Notes under the pieces: model-generated
What the model saw: only the letters and a program-made list of their open reading frames with translations
Told to the model about the DNA's origin: nothing
Databases searched by the model: none
Position numbers and translations under genes: made by a program
Shown: in pieces, positions 8,287 through 16,154 of the stretch
How positions within the stretch are numbered: the stretch's first letter is position 1
Layout: every line of letters begins with the position of its first letter
Origin: Brevibacillus_D fluminis_A
GTDB taxonomy: Bacteria; Bacillota; Bacilli; Brevibacillales; Brevibacillaceae
Assembly (NCBI RefSeq): GCF_052072235.1
Contig: NZ_CM125436.1
Coordinates: 4,086,001 to 4,150,000 of the forward strand
Direction: 5' to 3'
Length of the DNA: 64,000 nucleotides

Positions 8287-9192
8287 TTAATCATAATGAA
8301 CCCAGCGCTTCTGCATTTTGACCTGCACGACGGTCACCAGCAGGATGATCGCCAAAAGCAGCACCGCGATCGCAGCCGCATAGCCGCCTTCCCCGGTCAC
8401 GAATGCATATTTGTAGAACAGATAGGCGATCGTCTGCGTCTTTTCCAGCGCGGAGTTCCCGACCATCATGTAGATCAGGTCGAACACCTGGAATGCGCCG
8501 ATCAACGACGTGATGCTGACGAAAAAGATCGACGGCGTCAACAACGGCAAGGTGATGGTGAAAAACTGGCGGAGGCGGCTCGCCCCATCCAGTTCGGCTG
8601 CCTCGTAATACATGCGCGGGATTCCTTGCAAGCCGGCCAGAAAAATGACCATGTTATAACCGATCGAACTCCAGATCGCGACGATCACCACGGCATAAAG
8701 CGCAATGGACGGGTCGGTAATCCAGCGGGGACCTTGAATGGAAAACAATCCTAAACAATAGTTGATCAGGCCGAAATCGGCGTTGAACAGCCAGCGCCAT
8801 ACCATCGCCACCGCTGCAGCCATCGTGACGACCGGCAGGAAGTAAAGCGTGCGGTAAAACGAAACGCCTTTGATCTTCTGATTCAACAGCACGGCTGCCA
8901 GAATGGAAAACGCGATGCTGAACGGTACAGACAGAACGGTGTAAATCAGCGTATTTTTCAAGGCAGTCAACAGCTGCACATCTGAGAACAATTTTTCATA
9001 GTTTTGCAAGCCGATCCATTTGTATTTGCCAAATGCGCCCCACTTGGTAAAGCTGAGATAAATGGTTTGCAAGAGCGGCCAGATATAGAAAACGACAAGT
9101 CCGAGTAACGTGGGAGCAATCATGGCATAAGCCCATAGCATATCCGTACGCTTCATCCGAGTTGACGTTTTCGACTTTACGGAAGTGTTCAC
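8287..9192 (-). CDS. Carbohydrate ABC transporter permease, MalF/UgpA type
   Basis: Partner permease of the sugar importer, 301 aa. Six helices are visible, beginning DMLWAYAMIAPTLLGLVVF, and the EAA loop reads YYEAAELDGASRLRQFFTI. GTG at 9192 is chosen because GAGAGGGG lies seven bases upstream; the longer frame reads back through the intercistronic hairpin. It forms the transmembrane pore with the 7444-8274 protein and receives substrate from the 9278-10579 lipoprotein. Confidence 0.9.
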   Translation of the reverse strand: MNTSVKSKTSTRMKRTDMLWAYAMIAPTLLGLVVFYIWPLLQTIYLSFTKWGAFGKYKWIGLQNYEKLFSDVQLLTALKNTLIYTVLSVPFSIAFSILAAVLLNQKIKGVSFYRTLYFLPVVTMAAAVAMVWRWLFNADFGLINYCLGLFSIQGPRWITDPSIALYAVVIVAIWSSIGYNMVIFLAGLQGIPRMYYEAAELDGASRLRQFFTITLPLLTPSIFFVSITSLIGAFQVFDLIYMMVGNSALEKTQTIAYLFYKYAFVTGEGGYAAAIAVLLLAIILLVTVVQVKMQKRWVHYD

Positions 9193-9218
9193 ATTCTGTC
9201 CCCTCTCTATCAGCTGGT

Positions 9219-9258
9219 GGGCGGCACGGCCCTGTCGCTTTGACAAGGCCGCTGCCTG
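9219..9258 (-). other. Intercistronic mRNA hairpin behind the binding-protein gene
   Basis: On the minus strand GGCAGCGGCCTTGTC pairs with GACAGGGCCGTGCC around an AAAGC loop, directly after the binding-protein stop, with no U-run. Such hairpins usually protect the 3' end of the upstream message, so binding protein outnumbers permeases. Confidence 0.55.
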
Positions 9259-9277
9259 CCGTACCTACCGCTTCTTT

Positions 9278-10579
9278 CTACTCTTGCGAAAGCATTTCGT
9301 TCATTTTTTGCGCAAGCTCTTTCGCCGCCGCTTCGACGGTCATTTCGCCGCTCCACGCTTTGGTCATGTACTCAGTCTCCGCCTGCACCCATTTGGATGT
9401 GTTTTTGGAGATTGGGTACGGCTTCGCTGTCGCCGCCTGGTCAACGAAAATTTTCAAATCAAAGTTTGGATACGATTTGATGAACGCTTCCTGCGTGCCG
9501 TTGAGCGCTGGAATCGCTGCGCCTTTGCTCGCCTGAATCTCGGCAGCTTCCTTGCCGCCCAAGTATTTGACGAACTCCCATGCTTCTTTTGGATGCTTCG
9601 TTTTCGCCGCCACTACGTTTGCCAAACCGTGGATGACGCTCGTATTTTCTTTGCCTTTTGGCAGCACTGCCACGTTCACTTTGTCTTTGGTGTATTCGTT
9701 TTGCGCGAACTCGCTTACCATCCATGCGCCGTCATACAGCATCGCCAGCTTGCCGGATTCAAACAGTTGCGGCGCGGACGTTTCATCCATTTGCTGCGCG
9801 GTCGGGGATGTGCCGTCCTTGATGAAGTCAACCAGGAACTTGAGCGCCTCGATCGTTTCCGGTTTGTCGTAGCCGGACGTTTTTTTGTCGTCGGAGATCA
9901 CATAACCGCCGTTTTGCGCGATGACGTTATAGAAGTTTTCCTGACCCCAAGGGCGGGATGCAAAGCCCCATACGCCTTTGTTTTTGTCCGTCAGCTTGGC
10001 AGCGGCTTCCTTCAGCTTCGCCCAATCCCAGGAAGCGTCCGGGTACGGAATTTTGGCATCGTCGAACATTTTTTTGTTGTACCACAGGCCGATCGTGTCA
10101 AAGTCTTTCGGCAAGCCGTACGTTTTTCCATCCACCGTATAAATGTCAACCAATGCTTTCGGGTAGTTGTTCAAGTCGACACCGTCTGCCTTGATCTGGT
10201 CGTCAAGCGGCAGCAGCATGTCATTGGAGGCGTATTTGACGATGTTCGGTCCGTTCATCCAGAACACGTCAGGCAAGCTGTCGCCTTGTGCTGCCGCGTC
10301 CATCTTGGTGAAGTATTGCTTGTACGGCGTCAACTCCACTTTCACATTGATGTTGCCATGCGATTCATTGAATTTTTTCGCGATTTCCTCCATCGCCGGA
10401 AGCTGGTTTTTATCCCAGACCGCGTATGTCAGATCGACCTTTTCCCCGCTTGCCGCCTGATTGCCTGTCTGCGCATTGCTGTCTGCAGTCGGTGCGGTGT
10501 TGCCCGCGGATTGGCCGGAACATCCCGCCAACGCCATCAGTGCTGCCACCATGCTGATTGAAAGCAACTTCTTTTTCAT
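9278..10579 (-). CDS. Sugar ABC transporter substrate-binding lipoprotein
   Basis: Family 1 extracellular solute-binding protein, 433 aa. Lipoprotein signal peptide MKKKLLSISMVAALMALAGC with Cys20 as the lipid anchor, then a low-complexity linker and a periplasmic-binding fold (LTYAVWDKNQLPAMEEIAKKF; PDVFWMNGPNIVKYAS; GLWYNKKMFDDAKIPYP). ATG at 10579 has GGAGGGG upstream. First gene of the sugar operon and probably the most highly expressed, given the hairpin behind it. Ligand not predictable; the surrounding dehydrogenases suggest a hexose-derived glycoside, anhydro-sugar or cyclitol. Confidence 0.92.
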   Translation of the reverse strand: MKKKLLSISMVAALMALAGCSGQSAGNTAPTADSNAQTGNQAASGEKVDLTYAVWDKNQLPAMEEIAKKFNESHGNINVKVELTPYKQYFTKMDAAAQGDSLPDVFWMNGPNIVKYASNDMLLPLDDQIKADGVDLNNYPKALVDIYTVDGKTYGLPKDFDTIGLWYNKKMFDDAKIPYPDASWDWAKLKEAAAKLTDKNKGVWGFASRPWGQENFYNVIAQNGGYVISDDKKTSGYDKPETIEALKFLVDFIKDGTSPTAQQMDETSAPQLFESGKLAMLYDGAWMVSEFAQNEYTKDKVNVAVLPKGKENTSVIHGLANVVAAKTKHPKEAWEFVKYLGGKEAAEIQASKGAAIPALNGTQEAFIKSYPNFDLKIFVDQAATAKPYPISKNTSKWVQAETEYMTKAWSGEMTVEAAAKELAQKMNEMLSQE

Positions 10580-10713
10580 CGAAAAACCCCTCCATCTTTC
10601 TTTTCATTGGCACTCTCTATAATCGGATGAACTGATTGAAGCGCTTTCTTTTTGCTCCCCCCTCATTCTGCACGCTTCATCAAGGGTAATAACGGGATCG
10701 GGTTGTAACTTTC

Positions 10714-10737
10714 TTTCTCCAATGACTTTATTAAGTA
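10714..10737. promoter_or_regulatory. Candidate ROK operator before the sugar operon
   Basis: A 24-nt stretch with core ACTTTATTAAGT (10725-10736) is 20/24 identical to one at 12002-12025 in the ROK regulator promoter. It lies about 135 nt before the binding-protein start, in the 170-nt gap after the regulator. A degenerate CcpA-like GAAGCGCTTTC is also in this gap but misses three consensus positions. Confidence 0.6.
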
Positions 10738-10749
10738 GGGATGAAAAAG

Positions 10750-11961
10750 CTACAGGGAAAAATGAAACACATCCTGCAGCAATACGGCCGCAGCCGCGAC
10801 CATCGGGAACTCTTCCCCTAGCGCCGTAGCGTGAATCTCCAGACCGTCTGTCAAAATAAAGAGCGCTTTGTCCATCACCTGCTCGCGCACCCGTTTGACG
10901 AACAGCGGGTTGTCGCGAACAATCTCTCCCCCCAAAATGATGAGGCTCGGGTTGAACAGGTTGACCAGATTGACGATGCCGATGGAAAGCGTCGCTGCGA
11001 TCTCCTCCATGATGTCGAGGCAGACTTGGTCGTTTTGTTGCAGTGCGGCGCGGAACAGTGCCGGCGAAATGCGTGTGACATCTCCTCCCGCCAGTTCGGT
11101 GATGACGGTCTGCTTGCCTTTGGCGTGGGCAGACAAGATGCGCGAGTAAATCTCCGGCCAGCCTACATTGTTCTCCAGACAGCCGATATTGCCGCAATCG
11201 CAGCGGGTGCCTGTCTGCTGCACGACCGTATGGCCGAACTCGCCTGCGCCCCCGTTATGTCCACGGAAAATGGCGCCGTTGACGATGATGCCCATCCCGA
11301 CCCCTTCGCCGACCGTCACGTACAGCATGTTGTCGCTGTGCGTGCCGCGTCCAAAGCTGTTCTCCGCCAGCGCAATCGCATTGGCGTCGTTTTCCAGCCA
11401 TGTTTTGAGGCCGAACCTGGCTTCCACCAGCTCCTTGAGCGGGACGTTTTTCAGATTGAGCTTGGAATTGTAGCGGATCGCGCCGTTGGCGGCATCGACG
11501 ATCCCGGGGACGATGATGGAAATGCCGAGGCATTTGGACCGATCGTCATAGCGGGACAAAAATTGCTCCAGAGAAGCGAAAAGGTAAGCGATTACATCAT
11601 CGCCTGAAAGCGGTTTGTCATAGGCGAAGCGCTCTTTGTGGCGCACGTTCGCCTCCAGATTCAGCTCTGCGATGGTAACCGCGGTGTTCGTCAGCGAAAT
11701 TCCGATCAGGAATTGTCCGTCCGGATAAAACCGGAGCATAATCGGCTTCCGCCCGCCGCTTGACTCTCCGATGCCGTCCTCGCACACCAATCCGTCGCGG
11801 ATCAGCTCCCCTACCGCCGATGTGACCGTAGTCGGGCTGATGCCGTTGCGCTTGGCGATTTCACTGCGCGAGATCGGGCCATGCTTGCGGATCATGTCAA
11901 GGATGATAAAGCGGTTGAGCTCTTGGATGAGTTTGGAATCACCAGTCCTGCGCATCAGCAT
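10750..11961 (-). CDS. ROK-family transcriptional repressor (XylR/NagC-like)
   Basis: 403 aa. The N-terminal winged helix-turn-helix reads IRKHGPISRSEIAKRNGISPTTVTSAVGELI (residues about 24-54), followed by the ROK sugar-binding fold: LENDANAIALAE, GEFGHTVV and the zinc motif CDCGNIGCLE. GAGAGGAAAAC precedes ATG at 11961. It is the proximal gene upstream of, and codirectional with, the sugar operon. A consensus promoter lies before it with an operator-like sequence just downstream of the -10, and the same sequence recurs before the binding-protein gene, so I infer autorepression and sugar-relieved repression of the operon. Confidence 0.9.
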   Translation of the reverse strand: MLMRRTGDSKLIQELNRFIILDMIRKHGPISRSEIAKRNGISPTTVTSAVGELIRDGLVCEDGIGESSGGRKPIMLRFYPDGQFLIGISLTNTAVTIAELNLEANVRHKERFAYDKPLSGDDVIAYLFASLEQFLSRYDDRSKCLGISIIVPGIVDAANGAIRYNSKLNLKNVPLKELVEARFGLKTWLENDANAIALAENSFGRGTHSDNMLYVTVGEGVGMGIIVNGAIFRGHNGGAGEFGHTVVQQTGTRCDCGNIGCLENNVGWPEIYSRILSAHAKGKQTVITELAGGDVTRISPALFRAALQQNDQVCLDIMEEIAATLSIGIVNLVNLFNPSLIILGGEIVRDNPLFVKRVREQVMDKALFILTDGLEIHATALGEEFPMVAAAAVLLQDVFHFSL

Positions 11962-12001
11962 GTTTTCCTCTCACATTCGATCGTGTTGCAGGTAGAATGA
12001 G

Positions 12002-12025
12002 TTTCTCCAGCAACTTTAGTAAGTA
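12002..12025. promoter_or_regulatory. Candidate ROK operator in the regulator's own promoter
   Basis: Core ACTTTAGTAAGT (12013-12024) abuts the -10 element and would cover the transcription start. It is the second copy of the 24-nt sequence at 10714-10737, which is what autorepression needs. Confidence 0.6.
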
Positions 12026-12053
12026 TCATACGTAATTTTGGGGCATTCGTCAA
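12025..12053 (-). promoter_or_regulatory. Sigma-A promoter of the ROK regulator
   Basis: Minus strand: -35 TTGACG (12048-12053), a 17-nt spacer, and -10 TATGAT (12025-12030). The -10 is 64 nt upstream of the start codon. Confidence 0.75.
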
Positions 12054-12092
12054 TATTCTGAATGTTGTTTTTTGGGGTGAGGTGGAGGGGCG

Positions 12093-12304
12093 GGATTTTT
12101 GCAAAAAAACGGCACTCCGCTCTGACAATGCCCACTGTTGGCCGGGGAGTCCGGCTCCGCTGAAAAAGGGAACCGCGCCCCAATGCCACACGCTGCGCGG
12201 CGGGTGTATCTCAAGGATGTTGTGAGGCGCGAAAGCCGTTCCCTTTTTCAGCTGCGCCTGGGCAGGCATTGCCAAGGCTGCGTGCCGCTTTTTTGCAAAA
12301 ATCC
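12093..12304. repeat. Long-hairpin repeat element, copy A
   Basis: A 212-nt imperfect palindrome filling most of the 400-nt gap between the ROK regulator and the MFS gene. Outer arms 12093-12115 and 12282-12304 pair at 22 of 23 positions. CAATGCC (12126-12132) pairs with GGCATTG (12265-12271). GCTGAAAAAGGGAAC (12159-12173) pairs perfectly with 12238-12252, and GCGCC (12175-12179) pairs with GGCGC (12226-12230). The apical part 12175-12204 is identical over 30 nt to copy B at 37134-37163. Arm sequences differ between copies but stay complementary. I see no convincing gene in it; short frames on both strands are by-products. Function unknown: structured RNA or a non-autonomous mobile palindrome. 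Confidence 0.8.
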
Positions 12305-12347
12305 TTCGCTGCATAGGTTGGATCGTCGCTACACCATTCATAGTCAC

Positions 12348-12383
12348 AAAAAAATACAGCAAGTCAATTGCTGACCTGCTGTA
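12348..12383 (-). terminator. Terminator overlapping the MFS gene end
   Basis: Minus strand TACAGCAGGTCAG pairs with TTGACTTGCTGTA and is followed by TTTTTTT. The stem includes the last codons and stop of the exporter gene. Confidence 0.8.
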
Positions 12384-13716
12384 AGTCCTGCTGCGGCGTT
12401 CGTTTTAGCGGGTATTGCGATTTTCGATATTGATACAGCAAACCCAAAGCGATCGCCAATACGGCGATCAGCAGCAGGTAGATGTGCTGAAACGCGTTTG
12501 CCGGGGGCATTTCTTTTTGCCAGACCATCAACAGGCCACATACCGCAACTGCAAAGGAGCCTCCAAGATATTGGGACAGCTGGGAGAGGCCCATGCCGGA
12601 GCCGATCAGCTCCTTTGGCAAGATGCGCGAGATTTCGTTGGACAGCGCAGACGTGACCGCAGACAATGACGGCGCAAACAGGACATACGCCGCGAGCACG
12701 ATATACATTGATGCATGCAGCATGGTCGCCAGCAAAAGCATCGCGGCCCCGAGCACCAGCTGGCCGCCGAGCAAAAAGCGGAAATTGCCGTAACGGTCGA
12801 TCCAGCGCCCTACCCATTTCATCAATACCGCCGAGAAGATCGCACCCGGGAAGATGACCATGCCGATCGTCGCCGCGCCTTTGGCAAACACAGTAGCCAA
12901 AATCAACGGCATCAAGAACAGCATCGACATGTTGAGGATAAACACCAGGAAAGCGATCATGACCAGCTTGCGGTAGCCGGCGTTGCCGAATAAAGCCGGA
13001 TGGATGAACGGGCGTTCCGCTTTGCGCAGTTGGCGGATCAATGCGAACAGTGCAGCGGCGCCGACGAGCAAATACAGAAGGGATAATTGTGTGATTGCAA
13101 GCAGCAACGCTGCTGAAGCGATCACCGTCAGCCCTGCCCCGACAAAATCAAAGCCGACCGGTTTCTGCGCTTCTTTCGGCAGCAGGCGCCACAAGACCGG
13201 GATCAGTCCGATGACCAAGCATGTGACCAAAAACAGCTCATGCCAGCCGAGATATTGCGTGATCGCGCCGCCGATGACCGGCCCGAGTCCGAACGCGAGC
13301 GCACTGCCGGATGCGATCATCGAAATCGCGCGGCCCCGCCGCTCATACGGCACATAGCGGCTCGCCAGCACCATGCCAAGTCCCGGCATCGCGCCCGCCC
13401 CGCTCGCTTGCAAAAGCCGTGCGAGCAGCACGACACCAAAGCTGTCCGCTGCATACCCGAGCACAGACGATATGCCGAGCAAAAGCAGCCCGATCGAAAT
13501 TAACTTGCGGATCGGAATAAAATCAGACAATCTGCTGAAAATGATCGTCGCCAGCGCAAACATAATGGAATACCCGGAGACAATCCAGGAACCAAGCCCT
13601 GCCGTTATGTGCAATTGGTCGATCACCGTTGGCAGCGACACGTTAAACATCGTCGTGTTCATCACCACCAAAAAGTTGCCGCCCGCCCATATCGGCATCG
13701 TGATTCTATCGTTCAT
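12364..13716 (-). CDS. MFS efflux transporter, DHA2 type (Tet(L)-like)
   Basis: 450 aa, 12-14 predicted membrane helices. The opening MPIWAGGNFLVVMNTTMFNVSLP and motif SDFIPIRKL (motif A position) resemble drug:H+ antiporters. Motif C-like GSALAFGLGPVIGGAI marks an exporter. AAAGAGG precedes ATG at 13716. A decayed LysR-type gene lies divergently upstream, perhaps its former regulator. Substrate unknown; drug or metabolite export is the family norm. It could be cryptic if the lost regulator was an activator. Confidence 0.85.
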   Translation of the reverse strand: MNDRITMPIWAGGNFLVVMNTTMFNVSLPTVIDQLHITAGLGSWIVSGYSIMFALATIIFSRLSDFIPIRKLISIGLLLLGISSVLGYAADSFGVVLLARLLQASGAGAMPGLGMVLASRYVPYERRGRAISMIASGSALAFGLGPVIGGAITQYLGWHELFLVTCLVIGLIPVLWRLLPKEAQKPVGFDFVGAGLTVIASAALLLAITQLSLLYLLVGAAALFALIRQLRKAERPFIHPALFGNAGYRKLVMIAFLVFILNMSMLFLMPLILATVFAKGAATIGMVIFPGAIFSAVLMKWVGRWIDRYGNFRFLLGGQLVLGAAMLLLATMLHASMYIVLAAYVLFAPSLSAVTSALSNEISRILPKELIGSGMGLSQLSQYLGGSFAVAVCGLLMVWQKEMPPANAFQHIYLLLIAVLAIALGLLYQYRKSQYPLKRTPQQDLQQVSN

Positions 13717-13809
13717 GCCGCACCTCTTTGCCGATTTTCTTCGTTACAGCAACTCCATTCTACTTGTGATTGCTGATTTTAGAAAATAGATATTTTCCTA
13801 TCATTCGAT

Positions 13810-14040
13810 ATGCTTATGCTTATCATTTCACTGAGCATCTCCTTTAGCACGACGATCGGGGTCCAGCATGTGGATCGTTCCACCATCACGCCTTTGCGCA
13901 TCACCGATCCGGTATGCCGCCGGACGATTGTGCTGGCTTGGAAGGCAGGCCGCTATTATTCGCTCGCTAGCCAAAAGTTTCGCCAGTTCGTGATCGATTA
14001 TTTCGCCCGGCTCGCGAGCGACGCCGACCGGTTGCTTTAG
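13810..14040 (+). pseudogene. Remnant of a LysR-family regulator (C-terminus)
   Basis: Only the end of an effector domain survives: PLRITDPVCRRTIVLAWKAG, then RYYSLASQKFRQFVIDYF, matches the usual LysR C-terminal pattern (basic residues, hydrophobic-W-K/R-x-G-R-Y, then FxxFVxxYF). The helix-turn-helix half is absent; the first residues of the open frame (MLMLIISLSISF) look unrelated. It is divergent from the MFS exporter, the classic position for its regulator, so a deletion probably removed the DNA-binding half. Confidence 0.6.
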
Positions 14041-14065
14041 CCAATGAAAAACAGGCAGCGCGCGA

Positions 14066-14953
14066 TCATAATACCGTTCCGCTTTCCGCCACCATCATTT
14101 CGATGAATGAAAGGAACGCTTTCGGCATCCAGCGCCGGTTGGAATAAATCAATTGCGTCTGAAATGAAAGAGCCTCGTCAACGAACGGCACCGCCACCAA
14201 ATCGCGCCGGATCAGGTCACCCTCCACCGCAAAGCGCGGGAGCAAGGCGACGCCCCACCCGTGCAGCACACACTGCTTGATCGCCTCGATGCTGCCGAAT
14301 TCAAAATGGACGCGATGCGGGATGTCCCTGGCTTTGAGCAGCTCCAGCAAAAAAGCGCGGTAGGTGCAGCCAGACTCGGTCAAAATCAGCGATTCCCCGG
14401 CCAAATCCGCCGCTACCACCTGCGAAAACGATTGAAAGCGGTGACCCGGTTTGGCGATGATGACAAAGGCTTCTTCCCGAATCGGACGCGTGACCAGCTC
14501 CGGGTCTGTAAAGGGCGCATCCAAAATGAAGCCGAAATCCTGCTCTCCTTCTTTTACCGCCCGAATGATCGACGGCTCGTTGCCAGGCAAAAGCGAGAGC
14601 GTGATCCCGGGGTGCTTTGCTTGAAACTGCTGAAGCATCGCAGGCAAAAAATAAGCCGCAAGCGTTTCAATCGTTCCGATCGTCATCGTGCCGGTCCCTT
14701 GCTGCGAAACGACCTCCTTCGATTCAGCATGCAGCCGCAGCATCTCCCGGGCATAAGGCAAAAGCGCCTCACCCGATGCCGTCAGCTTCATGCCCCGGCC
14801 CATTCGCACAAGCAAGACGACGCCATAGGATTCTTCTAGCCGTTTGATCTGCATCGTCACGCTCGGCTGCGAGTACCCCAGCTTCTCGGCGGCTTTGGAA
14901 TAGCTGCCCCACTTGACCACCTCGCAAAACGTCTGCAAATACACCAATTCCAC
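14066..14953 (-). CDS. LysR-family transcriptional regulator
   Basis: 295 aa from GTG at 14953 (AGG eight bases upstream; the product then begins ELVYLQTFCEVVKWGSYSKA as typical LysR proteins do). A GTG nine bases further upstream is the alternative. HTH: GSYSKAAEKLGYSQPSVTMQ followed by IKRLEES. The effector domain has TIGTIETLAAYFLPAML and GWGVALLPRFAVEGD near the end. Divergent from the rhodanese gene with 134 nt between starts, so it most likely controls that gene and itself. CysL/CytR-like relatives sense sulfur or nitrogen metabolites; the effector here is unknown. Confidence 0.88.
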   Translation of the reverse strand: MELVYLQTFCEVVKWGSYSKAAEKLGYSQPSVTMQIKRLEESYGVVLLVRMGRGMKLTASGEALLPYAREMLRLHAESKEVVSQQGTGTMTIGTIETLAAYFLPAMLQQFQAKHPGITLSLLPGNEPSIIRAVKEGEQDFGFILDAPFTDPELVTRPIREEAFVIIAKPGHRFQSFSQVVAADLAGESLILTESGCTYRAFLLELLKARDIPHRVHFEFGSIEAIKQCVLHGWGVALLPRFAVEGDLIRRDLVAVPFVDEALSFQTQLIYSNRRWMPKAFLSFIEMMVAESGTVL

Positions 14954-14981
14954 CGCAATCACCTAATTATAATTTTTTTTG

Positions 14982-15002
14982 ATAGTTCTTATAAAATACT
15001 AT
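14982..15002. promoter_or_regulatory. LysR-type binding site between divergent genes
   Basis: ATAG-N13-CTAT with an internal TTCTTATAA; contains the T-N11-A pattern of LysR sites and lies midway between the LysR and rhodanese starts. Confidence 0.4.
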
Positions 15003-15087
15003 AGATAACACCAATAGAAAAGACCGTGTTACATTACCTTCAGAACATTGATTGCTTCCAAGTAATGATCCGACAGGAGGACTTCCC

Positions 15088-15537
15088 ATGACCAAAAAAT
15101 CAAACTTTTCCTTGGTGCTCGAAACACCTGCAGCCAGCCCGGAACAGGCGCACCAGCATTTTCTTGCAAAGCTTTCCGTCGAAACCGATGTCGCCGACGT
15201 GGCGCTCGACCTGCGCCGGGGCAACGACTCCTTCGTCCTCGTCGACGTGCGCAGCCAGGAAGCGTATGCAGACTGCCACATCCCCGGTGCGATCAATCTG
15301 CCTGCCCGTCAGATCAACAGCGACACCACCGCCTCGCTTCCGTCTGACAAGCTGATCGTCACGTACTGCTGGGGCCCTGCGTGCAATTCCTCGACCAAAG
15401 CAGCCGCGCGTTTTGCCTCGCTCGGCTTTCCCGTTAAGGAGCTGATCGGGGGGATCGAGTATTGGCGGCGGGAAGGCGGAGCGGTGGAAGGACGTTTGGC
15501 TGAAAAAGCTCCGCTTCATTGGAACATGAATGACTGA
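15088..15537 (+). CDS. Rhodanese-domain sulfurtransferase
   Basis: Single rhodanese domain, 149 aa. LVDVRSQEAYADCHIPGAIN is the CH2A-type motif and the active loop is CWGPACNSST, with the catalytic Cys in CWGPAC. The loop is longer than six residues before the helix, so the substrate pocket may differ from classic thiosulfate enzymes. ATG at 15088 has GGAGG seven bases upstream. Cytoplasmic; accepts and passes on sulfane sulfur. Divergent from a LysR regulator that probably controls it. Followed within 30 nt by IS remnants. Confidence 0.85.
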   Translation: MTKKSNFSLVLETPAASPEQAHQHFLAKLSVETDVADVALDLRRGNDSFVLVDVRSQEAYADCHIPGAINLPARQINSDTTASLPSDKLIVTYCWGPACNSSTKAAARFASLGFPVKELIGGIEYWRREGGAVEGRLAEKAPLHWNMND

Positions 15538-15561
15538 TTGGTCTGTCGAAACATGCGATAT

Positions 15562-15595
15562 GCTCCCCTTAAAGTAGACAGGTGAAATAATAAAA
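15562..15595 (+). mobile_element. IS3-type terminal remnant
   Basis: GCTCCCCTTAAAGTAGACAG reading inward resembles the inverted complement of the right end of the IS at 21524 (GCACCCCGTCAAGTAGACAG). No complete element follows, so this is a stranded end abutting an IS4 fragment. Confidence 0.5.
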
Positions 15596-15931
15596 CCCGC
15601 TACTGAAGGGGATTTGCCCAACAAAGTCGACAACTATTTTCTCAAGCAGCGTAGGATCTACTCGATTGTTTTTCCGGTTAAGCTGTGCGGGGCTAATGGA
15701 AGACACCCCTAACTCTCGTTGGAATTTTTTTGATAAAACATCGTCTGCAATCGCCCGAAGTCCTTCTCTTTGCTGGAGTTGAGCATGTAAAAACAAGAGA
15801 AGGTACGCTTTGGTTGTCAGCTTTTTTACGTACTTGTCTTGATCCATTTCGTCAATTCGTTGTTGAAGTTTCACAGCATTAATGGGTAGAACCCATTTAC
15901 CAAATGAAGAAAATAGGGTCTGCTTGTCCAT
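15569..15931 (-). pseudogene. IS4-family transposase, N-terminal fragment (DUF4372)
   Basis: The peptide from MDKQTLFSSFGKWVLPINAV through RREGL-type AYLLLFLHAQLQQREGLRAI to LGVSSISPAQLNRKNNRVD matches the N-terminal DUF4372 domain of IS4-family transposases. The DDE catalytic core is missing: after about 105 residues the frame runs out of the family and into an IS3-type end. A truncated, inactive relic marking the left edge of the AT-rich island. The 220-nt gap to the next gene (15932-16154) is AT-rich and holds the next gene's terminator but no gene I can see. Confidence 0.75.
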
Positions 15932-16102
15932 GGCTGATCCTTTACGTTGGATTGGGACAGGAACTACCTAACCTTTCCGGTGTAAAGGATTTTTTAATGT
16001 TGCCATCAATAAGTACAGAAATTTATATTCATTATGAATAATTCAAAAAATACTAATGCAACGCTATGCCTTTCCATAAAAATCAAATTGCAGAGGAAAG
16101 TC

Positions 16103-16133
16103 AAAAAAAAAATCAGGCCCAATTAGCCTGATT
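16103..16133 (-). terminator. Terminator of the WD40-like gene
   Basis: Minus strand TCAGGC-loop-GCCTGA followed by about ten T residues, 22 nt past the stop codon at 16155. Confidence 0.85.
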
Positions 16134-16154
16134 AGTAATAACTCGTATAGCATT

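Noticed and set aside
10636..10652. CcpA (cre) site GAAGCGCTTTC before the sugar operon
   Set aside because: Three mismatches to the 14-nt consensus. Plausible by biology but not supported enough to call.
12138..12374. Possible protein on the plus strand across hairpin copy A, similar to a frame in copy B
   Set aside because: The shared peptide (MPHAARR) comes from the conserved nucleotide core. The frames diverge outside it, lack ribosome binding sites, and the nucleotide changes follow base pairing rather than codons.
15562..16135. CRISPR array or tRNA-type attachment site at the island edge
   Set aside because: No regularly spaced repeats and no tRNA-like cloverleaf seen anywhere in the window; edges are explained by IS relics.
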